NCBI GenBank assembly: GCA_964019165.1
Contig: OZ025275.1
Span: 12,207,030-12,271,029, forward strand
Direction of reading: 5' to 3'
From: Mastigias papua
Lineage: Eukaryota > Cnidaria > Scyphozoa > Rhizostomeae > Mastigiidae
Length of the DNA: 64,000 nucleotides
Made by a program: the position numbers and the translations under genes. This document shows positions 46,014 through 56,032 of the stretch, piece after piece; positions within the stretch are counted from its first letter, which is position 1; each line of letters begins with the position of its first letter. Below the pieces are notes generated by a model. The model worked only from the letters and a program-made list of their open reading frames with translations, was not told where the DNA came from and did not search any database.

Positions 46014-46165
46014 TCCCAATCGCAATCTTGATTTTAATCTGTTTTGATTATTGTTAGTGATAATCAGGACAGATTGAAATCAGGATTGAGATTGGGAAAG
46101 GATTTCTCATTGTCAGATATCCTATCCCAATCTCAATCCTGATTCCAATCCTCATCCTAATCCCA
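46014..46165. repeat. nested inverted and direct repeats of a 'CAATCCTGATT' motif
   Basis: The segment alternates 'cctatcccaatcgcaatctt', 'cagattgaaatcaggattga', 'gagattgggaaaggat' and 'tatcccaatctcaatcctga'. The second and third are complements of the first and fourth, so two overlapping hairpins are possible. Further degenerate direct copies follow to about 46165. Confidence 0.8.
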
Positions 46166-47029
46166 GTCGCGATGTGTTTCAAATACAAAGATAAGATATG
46201 CAAATCATTGTGGGATAACGTTTCCAATCCGTCTTCTAAAAGTAGCCCTCCTCGAAGGAAGGATTGGACAGCCCAATTGTGGACCATTTGATATTTCAAT
46301 GAAATGATCCCTGTGTTCTATCTTTCCATGTGGTATGTCAAAGAGGATTTTTGCCATCCAAAAAACTGCGTAGTGATCTTCCAAATGCCATCCCACTATA
46401 ATCTTTCAACACCGCACTTGTAATTCTTTTAGAGGTTATCTCAGTTGAGCATGCTTTGCTCCAGTTTCTTAGGTCAATTGCGTACTGTTGTTTTGTATTT
46501 GGACGGCTATGGCTCTTCTATGTGTCTATGACTTTGGATATTTTGGACATTGGCTTTTAGATGACTGTAGTAAAACTTTTACTAGTACTGTTCCTAGAGA
46601 TTTTCTTTAGGTGAGTGTAGGATATACAATTTGCAAAGGCATGGCTCCCATGACTGGAGAATATCAGCTTAAATTTTGAGAGATTATGAGTTCAATTTTG
46701 TCAGAAAATTGTATAAATCTTAAAATGTGGCATACTCATGAGCTGTATGCTGCTCCGTAGCACCTAATTTTTCTTCTTAAGCTCCTAAAACTGCAAACAA
46801 GCTAAATGAGGCAGAGATGACAAATTTTGATTATTTTACTGACAATATTTTTGTCTGAGGGATGAAAATCCCCAATACTCCAATGGAGAACCGAGCCTGC
46901 CTTTTATTTCTCATTCTCATAACTGACACCTTTCAGGACGATTTAAAGTATTTGTTGTTACTGCATCAGATGGAGAACTATCGGCAATATGATCTGGATT
47001 ACCGGTGTTATTTTATTTTATTTTTATTG
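46166..47029. other. no gene seen
   Basis: A 63-codon - strand ORF at 46205-46396 is protein-like but unassigned; otherwise no structure was recognised. Confidence 0.35.
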
Positions 47030-47300
47030 GCGAATGGCTGATTGGCTAGAGCGCTCGTCTACTACGCGAAAGATTTTACCGTAATTGGTTCCACGTGCAC
47101 CTCAGGCCATATTTAGGATGCTTGCCTACAATCCACCGAACAGCACACGAGTAATTGTTGGCAGCACTTGAGAGGTAGTGGCGACGAGGACAGGAACTGG
47201 CCACCCTACCTCTTTTTGCTGACGGTCATGGATAGCGTCCTTGCTAAAACCTGTTGTCCACTAAGCAAAACGGTTAGCACGATGCGAAATGAAGTGAAGG
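47030..47300 (+). mobile_element. degenerate tRNA-derived SINE, copy 2
   Basis: The head 'ggcgaatggctgattggcta' + gagcgctcgtctactacgcg corresponds to the tRNA-like head of the SINE at 35394, and 'gaggacaggaactggccacc' corresponds to its body ('gaggaaaggaactggtcacc'). The B box is decayed. No target duplication was seen. Confidence 0.65.
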
Positions 47301-47439
47301 ATTTCTCTTCGTTACCTGATATCGCGATTAGGCTGCCTCTAGTCAATCCACATACTCTTGTTGATCACTGAAGGAAAGTAAAGTGCGATCGAACTGCCAG
47401 AGTCATTAAAAATATTCTTCACATGTTAAGTCTATTGAA

Positions 47440-48215
47440 GTTTTTTGACAGTACCAAGGATCAGTCCTAATTGCCCTTAGGGCAAGTCACGTTAATAGTC
47501 TTTGTAAAAAGCAAGTCAGAAACAACATGCATTAGTACGTATATCTATATTTATGGATAAGCCACAGTTAGAATCAACAATGACCACTTTCATAATGCCG
47601 CACTTCAGTTACTGCTCACTTGTGTGGATGTTTCATGATAGGGCAGCGAATAATAAGATCAAAAAAGTTCACGAAAAAGCGCTAAGAAGCATACACACGG
47701 ATATTGCTTCTAAATTCCAAGAGTTGATTAACAAAAGTGACTCAGTATCTGTTTACCAGAGCTCTGTTTATCTGTTTATCAGTATCTACAGCTGCTCTTG
47801 ACCGAAATCTATAAAAAGTAAAATAACTTAAGCCTAACTTTTATGACACAAGTATTTATGGCAGAAGATGTATCATATAACTATCGTGAAAACAATAGCC
47901 TTGCCTTGCCTAAAGCTAAGACAACTGTTTTTGACATAGGCACCATTAGGTTTATTGGGAAAAAATTATGGTAGCCACTACCAATTGAAATCAAAGAGTC
48001 CCATTCACCAGACATTTTCAAACAAAACATTAAATCAGTTAGAAACTTTGATTGCTGCTGAGTATTATGCATAAATTTTGTTCCAAGCTTGGGTTTCGTG
48101 TGGTGAGCTTTTGTTTTAACTAAACTTATTAATTCTGTATAGATGGCTTTACTTAGCATATTACTAGATAAAACAGTCAAATTTGAATAAAGTATTTATT
48201 TATTATTATGATTAT
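47440..48215 (+). pseudogene. LINE 3' end with (TTA)n tail
   Basis: The frame at 47553 reads LESTMTTFIMPHFSYCSLVW, MFHDRAANNKIKKVHEKALR and SIHTDIASKFQELINKSDSV, a classical LINE thumb region. The following frame shift gives FMTQVFMAEDVSYNYRENNS and LWWPLPIEIKESHS. It ends with 'aataaagtatttatttatta' and an ATTATT run, a typical 3' end. 5'-truncated and inactive. Confidence 0.85.
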
Positions 48216-48803
48216 ATTATAAGGCCACCCATCACTTAAGTCACCTCACATGGCAATGCTAAGTTCACCATAATAGTATCATCCCAACTCCTCTTAGGGC
48301 ACTGATTCCTAGGCCAGCCACATCCTGTTATTTTCCCTGGGTCTTCTTAGTGCTATATTCTTCAGCTCTATGCAACACAACAGGTCTTGCACTGTCACAC
48401 CTCATACCTTGAAAGGCCTTCCCCTGTCCCTTTCGTTCACAATGTTCTTATGTTACAGAAAATTCAAGATGATCTCCTCGAAGTATTTTGTCCAGTTTTC
48501 TCTTCTTGATCTCGTCGTTTTGGTCTTCATCCTCACTAACCCTTGACCCCATTTGCAAAATAGGAATGACATGGATTGCTCCAAAACTTAGTAGTATTCC
48601 TTTTCTTTTCAGCTCACCACCCGAAACCCCATTGTTATATTCCCTAGACTTCAATTTAGGAAGAGAGAAAAGCAACCAATGCAAACAAGCCTACCCTTTT
48701 TCTGTCTCGCAACACAACAATCCAAGAATATGATAGGCAGCAACAAACGAAATGATTCAGCAATAGGTCTTGGCTGCACGGGCAATCCATATCTGGCTCA
48801 TAC
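48216..48803. other. unclassified; one acidic/basic - strand ORF
   Basis: The - strand ORF 48448-48684 contains SRVSEDEDQNDEIKKRKLDK near its end. It has no splice or sequence match to genes A or B and no domain, so it is listed only as a curiosity. Confidence 0.3.
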
Positions 48804-48811
48804 AGTCTATA

Positions 48812-49051
48812 CCAATGGTTCCCACACTGGGGTCCGCACTCCTCTAGGGGACCACCGATGGTTTCAGGAGGAACGCCAAGGGTTTCAGGGGACCGCAAGA
48901 GGTTGCCGTCGCTTATTCGACTCGTTGTTTTATTAGCCTGCATCATTTCTGATTTTTATTTTCTGTGAAAGCATATTTATCAAAATATACCGTATTTTCA
49001 TTCCTCCAGGGAACCATCATCTAAAACATAATGGACAGTGTGTGAACCACT
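48812..49051. mobile_element. hAT-like MITE with 8-bp target duplication
   Basis: 240 bp, ending in (C)CAATGGTTCCCACACTG on the left and CAGTGTGTGAACCACT on the right, imperfect inverted repeats of the CAGTGGTTC... type common in hAT elements. AGTCTATA is duplicated at 48804-48811 and 49052-49059. The interior contains 'gtttcagg' direct repeats. No transposase. Confidence 0.85.
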
Positions 49052-49059
49052 AGTCTATA

Positions 49060-49929
49060 GATTGGTCATGCTCTATTGCGGCAATATAAATCTACCGTGG
49101 ATCTTGTAATTGTGGCGTTTGACTTTCATTTCCACGATAGGTAATGAAATGTTCTTTGAAGGAGAGCCGAGATGAAAAACAGCCTCAGATGTATCTAAAA
49201 CAAAGTTCTCTCTTTCAATTCTCGCCAATAAGATTTAGCAAACATGAAGACATGGGGATAAAAACAATCTAGTTTTGTTCAATCAAGGAAATACCACATA
49301 TGTTGTCATTTCACAAAAACAACGCTTGGGTTTTCTGCCCGTTTTCATGAATGGTAATGGACTGGATGCTTCAAAATCTTTCACAAGGTCTGGATTTTGT
49401 TTCATCCACCCATGCTTACAAATCATGCACCGACTTGAAGCTAATCGTGAATTTCAAAAGCTTGCTTTTTTCCAGAACCCGAGGGATTCTCATCTATGCA
49501 TAAATTGCAGTATTGTTATTTTGCATAATCATCAAAATTTCATTTACAAGTTTAGTGTCTCCGTGTACCCAGTATTAATTAACCCATAAAAACAGACGAA
49601 GAATAAGGAAAGCACGTTTTACACGCTCAGCACAATCATTAATAATCTAACAGCAATAAACAAACACAGTACGTCTCTCTCAAGCGTCCTTGGCACTAGT
49701 TTCTAATAATGAAAGTAAAATGTCATTGCCTTTAAATTCATTTCTATCTATAAACATTGAACAATACAAAAAGCACACAGGTGGGAATGTTTTTACAGAT
49801 CCCAAATTCGACCTTCTTTGAAGTACTACTACCATGTATAGGATAGTGTTCCAAACTCTTCTCTCTCTTTTGTTTGCAAAGTTCAATCTAAAGCCATCCT
49901 TCTCGTCAGCAATCCCAGTCTTAACGAAT
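49060..49929. other. no gene seen
   Basis: ORFs 49275-49589 (+) and 49680-49886 (-) are unassigned. Confidence 0.35.
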
Positions 49930-49934
49930 TTCTT

Positions 49935-50400
49935 TCTTATTAATATTATTTTATTATTATTATTAATACTTTATTTCTAAAGTTGGCATGTAAAAGTACA
50001 AAGTAGCTACACATGTATACAAATTAAAGTAAAAGCTAATAAAACAATTCATTCATAATATTAAAACATCGATGTTTGGCTATAGAACGTCCAATCTTTA
50101 GAAGATACCTCCACGGACATTGCTCCCAAGCAATCAAGATATTTTACCTAGCCCACTGAACCGTGTCAGAACCAACAAGAGTTCTACCTGCTCACACCCT
50201 TTCCAAATTTCACAGCCTAATCCCCAAACTCTATCTAACAATTCATTATTCATTCAAAGCAGCTTTAAACTATGAAACGTCTTAGCTTTCTCTTCCCTCA
50301 CGAAGTTCTACAACTTGTGTTCTCTCAGATGTAACAGCAAAAAACTTGCTCTTATCTCCCTCTCTAAGTGGCCTTTCTTTATTGGCATTGATATAGGCAT
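49935..50400 (-). pseudogene. possible retroelement 3' relic on the - strand
   Basis: A (TTA)n-type run at 49940-49970 is at the presumed 3' end. Upstream on the - strand are coding-like pieces (QVVELREGRES, FKAALNE, WEQCPWRYLLKIGRSI) separated by stops. I could not assign the family; the tail plus the decayed frame suggest a LINE. Confidence 0.4.
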
Positions 50401-50439
50401 TGTTGATTGGTTGGCTTTGATCGTCATTTCATGGGGTTT

Positions 50440-50830
50440 AGCTCTACACACTTTTATAAGAATATAGTCTATAAGAATATCAAAGCTCAGAATGGCTAAA
50501 ATTTAAGAATAGTTTAAAAATAGCGCAGGGCTCAAGCTTCATCAAGGCTTAGATTATTGCTTATTTGAGTTTTCTCTAGAAAGTAAGATCAGTGTGAGCT
50601 TCACGTGTCGAGTCTTTTGAGTCTTTACTCTATAATGCTAATCGGCAACTCTTTGGGGAGTGTCAATTGCATACTTTTCTTAGTAAGAATATTGCCCACG
50701 CGAGAATTTATGCTCAGAATTGCTAAAATCTAAGAAAAATTTAAGAGTATTCTTAGGCTAAAAATCAAAACAATTTAAGAATATTGAGGCTCAGCGAAAA
50801 ATTAGGTATTCTTATAAAATAGGTATGTAT
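50440..50830. repeat. 'TAAGAATAT' interspersed repeat, copy 4
   Basis: Reverse orientation relative to copies 2 and 3. It contains 'ataagaatatagtctataag', 'aatatcaaagctcagaatgg', 'gtattcttaggctaaaaatc' and 'tttaagaatattgaggctca'. Confidence 0.65.
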
Positions 50831-51156
50831 TTTGCTCCTATGATCAACACCATCAATTGATATTCCCTTTTCATTCCTTCTGTATTTTCATAGTATTGAG
50901 TCATTAGAGTCTCAGTTAATACTCTCATACAGACACCATTAATGATTAATATTTTCAATGCTGTTTTCTGTATGCAAAACCCATGTTGTCATTGCTTTTC
51001 CGTTCTCTACGCTAATAATTTCTTAATATTTTTAGTCTGACCATTTATCATTATTAGCATCAATGATTACCATCATTTTATATTAGGATTTTGTACATCC
51101 AAAATCTGTGCTGTCATTGCCCTCTCTCATTCCTTGTTTAATTCATAGTCTATTGA

Positions 51157-51336
51157 GCATAGCCGCCAAATGTTTGAGAGCCCTGTCAGGTCTATTTTCT
51201 CCCAACCTAATTGGCTAATCATCATGCAAAATGGGCCTAGTTTCAGCATGCGTGGTCAGAATCCTGCATGTTCATTTGTCGATTAGGTTGTGAGAAGATA
51301 GACCTGACAGGGTCCTCAAACATTTGGCAGCTATGC
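51157..51336. mobile_element. MITE-like element with ~55-bp inverted repeats
   Basis: The left arm AGCATAGCCGCCAAATGTTT + gagagccctgtcaggtctat is complemented by the right arm atagacctgacagggtcctc + AAACATTTGGCAGCTATGCT. About 70 bp of non-repeated sequence lies between. No coding capacity. The target duplication is uncertain, so the superfamily is not assigned. Confidence 0.75.
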
Positions 51337-51354
51337 TAGCCTATTGGCACTATA

Positions 51355-51480
51355 GCATTTCCATTCTTTAGCACACCGAAAATACTTTTTCCGTCCGACA
51401 CTCATCAGAGTACGAGACTTCGGATATCGACCGCAGGATTATCCAATGCGGATGAACTCACATGACACTAGGCCTGCTGG
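51355..51480. repeat. 'GTATGAAACGTCGGATA' repeat, copy 3
   Basis: It contains 'cgtccgacactcatcagagt' and 'acgagacttcggatatcgac', followed by 'atgcggatgaactcacatga', as in the copy at 12700-12870. A reverse copy is near 33585-33690. Confidence 0.55.
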
Positions 51481-52346
51481 GTCCTTCATCCCTTGAGTAT
51501 GATCTTTTTTTAAATCTCTTTTTCATCAAAAAGTAGACAGAACCCGTATACTTCTATAGATGTTTGTTTTATTTCATATTTATATGGCTGGGAAAACATG
51601 TTATTATCATTGTTCCTATTTGGCACTTAAGGCTGGTACCTTTATTTATCACAAGACCACTATCAAAGCTGCTTTAGGACGAGCCTAAGGATCCTTTTTG
51701 TCTGTGCCATTGATGTACACATTCGTTGGTGAACTAGGCGCTCAAGTACGGGGTGGGTCCTGGGAGAGTCTAATCCCTGCCTTTGTCCTTATCAAAAAGA
51801 GTTCCCTTTTTCTTGCAGGATTTTGAAACTGTTTATAGTATTTTTGTTGAGTAGGCCTGCTTATGATTTTTGCTACGCATGAAAGTAAGCAGCGTTTTTC
51901 TTTTTTTGCTATATCTGAAAAATATTAGTTTAAGATACTGAAATCCTGATGTATTGAGTGTGCCCTGTTTATTACTTAGACGCCTGCCATAAGGAATTCC
52001 TGGTTGTGTGCCTGTGAACTGAGACGCAGCCTATTCTTGTATTATCATGCATTATCTCAAAATCAGTATACGCTACCGTGGAATCCTTTTCTCATTTTTG
52101 TACAACTATCTTTGTCAGTTGCGCTTCAGCGTGATGACGATATCAACATGGTGCAGAGTAAAGCAAGTTTGCATTGATACACACTATTATTATTTGCAGT
52201 AAGTGATGAAAAAACTTGAGGCAAAATGATATAAAACTGCGCAACAGTAATGTTTGTGCACTTCAAAATAATAATTAACGTAAAAACCAATGCTCAGAAG
52301 CCAATCCTCCTATCACAAAATGTGATAGATTCTCTTTCTAGGTGGT
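51481..52346. other. 3' flank of gene B, no gene seen
   Basis: No supported exon. No canonical AATAAA was found close after the gene B stop codon. Confidence 0.4.
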
Positions 52347-52537
52347 TTACTTTCCATAGCTACGTCTTCGTCTGATTGATCGGCGTCTTCTGACATAGCG
52401 TCGTCTTCTATAGTAGCGTCGTCTTCTAACATAGCGTCGTCTTCTAACATAGCGTCGTCTTCTAACATAGCGTCGTCTTCTAGAATATCTTCGACGGCGA
52501 AAGAAGAATGGATCGTTTGCATTCAATTGCTCCTGAT
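52347..52537 (-). CDS. gene B exon 3 (RRRRYV repeats)
   Basis: The acceptor is gcttcatattctag, the same context as in gene A; it then reads D-Q-E-Q-L-N-A-N-D-P and eight tetra-arginine blocks. The stop codon is TAA at 52347-52349. A second - strand frame across the repeat reads EDDAML repeats, acidic and equally open; phase and homology to gene A select the arginine frame. Confidence 0.85.
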
Positions 52538-55500
52538 CTAGAATATGAAGCATACACTCATTCACTCAATAAGCTGTTTTTCTCACCGTAAATGTCATTT
52601 CACAGCTCGTGTGTTTTACCAAATTTACCGTGACTATCACTCATTGATTTTGTTGCCAACTAAATTTTCAGCGGATTCCATTCAATAGGTAATTCCACAA
52701 ATTACAGCAGCCTTGAAATCTCAAGTCAGTGCTATTAAATGTCTCTTTCTTGTTTACCAAGAGATAACCATTTAGCTATTCAGAAATTTCTAGGTACTTT
52801 AGAAGTTTAAAAAATAAAAAAAAAATAAAAAAGAAAAAAAATGAAAAAGAAAATAAAATAAAAAATAAAAGTAAAAAAGAATCGATTCATCTGGTTCAAG
52901 TAACGTAGGGTGAAGAGTATAGATACTGGCATTTTCCTGCAACCCTGCCCACAACCACGTGTATCCGAAACTACCAACTGCAATATCGTTTAAACTAGCA
53001 CCATGCTCAATGTAATCCCCCTATTCCAGCTCTCTCGCAGCATCATCTAGAGTATTAGGTTCTAGTTAGAGAAACTGCAGCCATTTCTAGTACATAAGAT
53101 GCTCTCTTGATAGTGTACTGGTCGTAGGAAATTGAGGGTATCTCCAGAGACTTAGACTGGAAAATTTATAGGAGGGGCATGACGGAGATTTTCCGACAAA
53201 GAATAAGACGTGTATTCATATTATGTGAACATCTTTGCTTTCAACATCGAACACTTGGTTGCCCACCTGTGCCCCTCTGTCTATGCGATTGGGTGTCTCT
53301 TATTTCTATATGAAGCAGGGTTTTAAAGGAATATTTCAAGTTCCATATTATTCTCACGGCTGATATATTGAGGAATAATCTTTCATTCTCATGAGAATAA
53401 ACAAACAGCACTTGACGAACAAGCATGCATGACGAACAATGCAGATTTATATATAACACTCTACTGTATAGAGAATACTGTATAGAGAATCTACCTCAAT
53501 AGATTTATCATGTATTCTGCACAGATTTTTCTCTAGTAACACATGCGAGGCTAATACTTGTAAAAGCCTCTGATTCGGAGACATTAACATTATACAACAA
53601 AAGGGGGCAATGTAAGGTGCCTATAGGTACGGACGTGCCGCACCAGCCAATATATTTGCCGTTAATATGGCGTGCATAGTATTGCATTGAACAAAAATCG
53701 TATTTGAAAAGTGTACAAAAAGATCTGTGCTTTGGTATCTTGCTCGAGAACGTATGTATGTAAATTAATATATAAGCTTGCCTGTATTTTAAGTATACTT
53801 TGCTGGCAATGTGCTTATGACACAATTAACATTTGATGCATATTTATAAAGGCAAATTTGCGGAATTGTCGTCATATGTAGCTCAGTCGTGCTCTTTGGA
53901 TTAAAAGGTCTTAGTGGCCTGGCATGGCGAGAAAGCATCCAAAGGCCAGCCTGATTAGGAGTGAGCTTGCATGGTTATCGGCTCTGTCCAGCCGATTTAT
54001 GGCAAGACAGCAATGTATATAAATGGCTTCAAAGCCAGCCCACTCAGTGGTATCCCTCAAACTTGGCCACAGACCTCCGCCTTTAGAAGTCTGCGGAGAA
54101 AGTTCCTGGCAAACAGTTATTTTTGACGAGGTTACTTCAAGAAAATATTATGAAGTAGGACTGGCATTTTATTCACCTACGATATATATGCTCTTCCGAA
54201 GAACAGAGAGCCTGGTTTTTTGACCCCATAGCATGTCTGTAAAGACTGAAATGTTTTGATGTAAAAGATAGGCTCGTTCAAGCACACAAGATTGAGACTT
54301 GCCCAGTGTATACTGAAGACAGGATAATCTCGGCACGGCTAGCCACTATCCAGGCACAGCGCTGCCAAATAAAAAGTGGAAGCTACATATAAAAAATGGC
54401 GGGGCTTAAAACAATTAGTTGCTTGATAAAGACTAGAAAAATTACTGGCTTGCAAAAATTAAGGGGCTGAAGGCCCCCCAACTTCCCTACCGACACCGTG
54501 TCTACTATCAGGCACTGTTGTAGGCCATAATACATAAGGAATGGACAAATTTTAGAATATAGTTTTGGCGATTTTCTTGGCTTCAAACAAAATTTTTGAC
54601 TATGTTCTACTACTGGTCTGTACTCTTGTTTGGTCGGTTTCATATGAAATACTTGCGACTCCAGCTGGTTTAGCCATACAAGCTCATCTAGCTGGACTGG
54701 CTCACCTCCGTGTAAAGTTGCATATATGCTAACTTAGCATTTCCAGATTCTTACTTGACGAGTAAATAGAACTCTGATATCATGAACTTTGGTATTATGA
54801 ACTCTGATATTATGAACTCAGTGGAAGAATCGCTGGTTAAGGCCTATTTTTGTAAAATTTCCTTTCATACCTGCGTCTTTCACCAGCTCATCTTCATCAT
54901 CTGATGCTACGCTGGAATCTGGATCTTCCTCATCCTCTGATGATTCATCACTTTCAACCGGATCTTCCTCATCATCTATGGGCTGGTCATTTTCATCCTC
55001 AGCATATGCCCCTTCTTCCGAAGCTTTATCCTCTGCTGTGACTTCAGCGCGATTGGCTAGCGCTTCTTGCACAGATGATACTTGAGTTACTATTGAAAAA
55101 ATGATAGAAAATGGAGATGGAAAAAGCATATGGTACAATGAAGGATCCACACAAGAAAAGGATTTTGAGGCTTTCAATTGCTTGAGTGAAAGACTCTAGC
55201 TTCCAGTAAAATCGCAGTCGTGCAGAAAGACTTTAAACTACGGGGATCGCACCTGTACCAGATAATGGTGAAAATTTGACGTTTTTTCGTTTAAGATACA
55301 TGAAGCTATAAAAAGAATAGTGGAGAAGGCACGCCAGAACATTTGGAATGCAGCACGATTGACAAGAAACAAACGAGAGTTAACAGCTGTGGGTAGAAAC
55401 TAGGTCCAAAAGACTTAACCAACGATCAAACATGCCTATTTTGCTCGTAACTGTTTGTGTTAGCAGCTACTGCCTTGCTTTGGTTAGTATTGTGGGCCTT

Positions 55501-56032
55501 TTCCTTTCATTCACTTAGCACTGGATGATGCTTCAAGCAAACTGATATAAAACCAAGGTTGAGGGAAAGTTTTATGCACTTCATGTTTGTTTTCAATGTG
55601 CATCTCTACATCCACCACATTCTTAGCGATGGTGTGGCAGGAATGGAGAAAATGATTTCCATACATTACTAAATACTAAAGAGCGCAAAGAATGAACGAT
55701 GACCAACAAATTTGAAACTTTTAAGCATAACAACAATTGATTGTAAAACCTCAGTCCACACTTTGTGCCCAACCACTGCTCTTTGCTCCGCAGTTGTGTG
55801 TACTCTCAGATTTCATTTAGCTAAAAATACTCTCAACTGGCAACAGTATTTAAGACTATGGAATCTAAGAGAAAAATCACCAAATAATTTCATCTTATCC
55901 AACCACTCATGGTGGTACAAACAATATTCTTTCTCCATTAGGTTATACTTACAGTGGTTATTGGAGGATATACTTACCACAGTTAGCAACGATGAAGCAG
56001 AGCGCCAATGCTAGTATCACCAACGACTTCAT
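52347..56032 (-). CDS. gene B: secreted acidic/RRRRYV-repeat peptide precursor (3 exons)
   Basis: The exons 55978-56032, 54871-55089 and 52347-52537 join at phase 1 twice, giving 154 residues. Residues 1-18 are a signal peptide (MKSLVILALALCFIVANC). About residues 19-91 carry roughly 30 Asp/Glu (for example ESDESSEDEEDPDSS). The C-terminus starts DQEQLNANDPFFF, then has eight RRRR blocks separated by YS, YV, YV, YV, YY, YV and SI, ending SYGK. The 18-bp repeat keeps the frame, so a tetra-Arg-Tyr-Val hexapeptide is iterated. Compared with paralog A the acidic part and the basic part are both longer, so charge stays roughly balanced. The RRRR blocks could be furin-type cleavage sites. No known domain; an antimicrobial or polyanion-binding secreted peptide is inference. 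Confidence 0.82.
52380..52500. repeat. 18-bp coding minisatellite in gene B exon 3
   Basis: About six tandem copies of TCGTCTTCTAACATAGCG (+ strand), encoding the RRRRYV unit on the - strand. The copies are nearly identical in the middle and diverged at both ends, indicating recent expansion. Confidence 0.92.
52538..54870. other. intron 2 of gene B
   Basis: It contains an A-rich low-complexity patch at about 52808-52880 and nothing else recognised. Near 54395-54490 the words ttagttgcttgataaagact and 'aggggctgaaggcccccc' suggest a decayed MITE. ORFs such as 54023-54223 are unassigned. Confidence 0.4.
54871..55089 (-). CDS. gene B exon 2 (acidic segment)
   Basis: The acceptor is attttttcaatag and the donor is G|gtatga; 219 nt, phase 1 at both ends. 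It encodes VTQVSSVQEALANRAEV and then a long Asp/Glu/Ser tract ending DDEDELVKDA. DEDELV is shared with gene A. The Ser residues in acidic context are casein-kinase-like sites (inference). Confidence 0.82.
55978..56032 (-). CDS. gene B exon 1 (signal peptide)
   Basis: The start is the ATG at 56032-56030 and the donor is gtaagta, a consensus site. 55 nt, the same as gene A exon 1, with the shared MK..V....LALCF core. Confidence 0.82.

Noticed and set aside
48448..48684. Third member of the acidic/basic peptide family
   Set aside because: It has a mixed EDEDQ...KKRK stretch, but no signal exon, no matching splice phase and no shared motif.
52313..52522. Acidic EDDAML frame as the real product of gene B exon 3
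   Set aside because: Phase from exon 2 and similarity to gene A (DQ..NDP, arginine blocks) select the other frame. Alternative splicing is kept only as a question.
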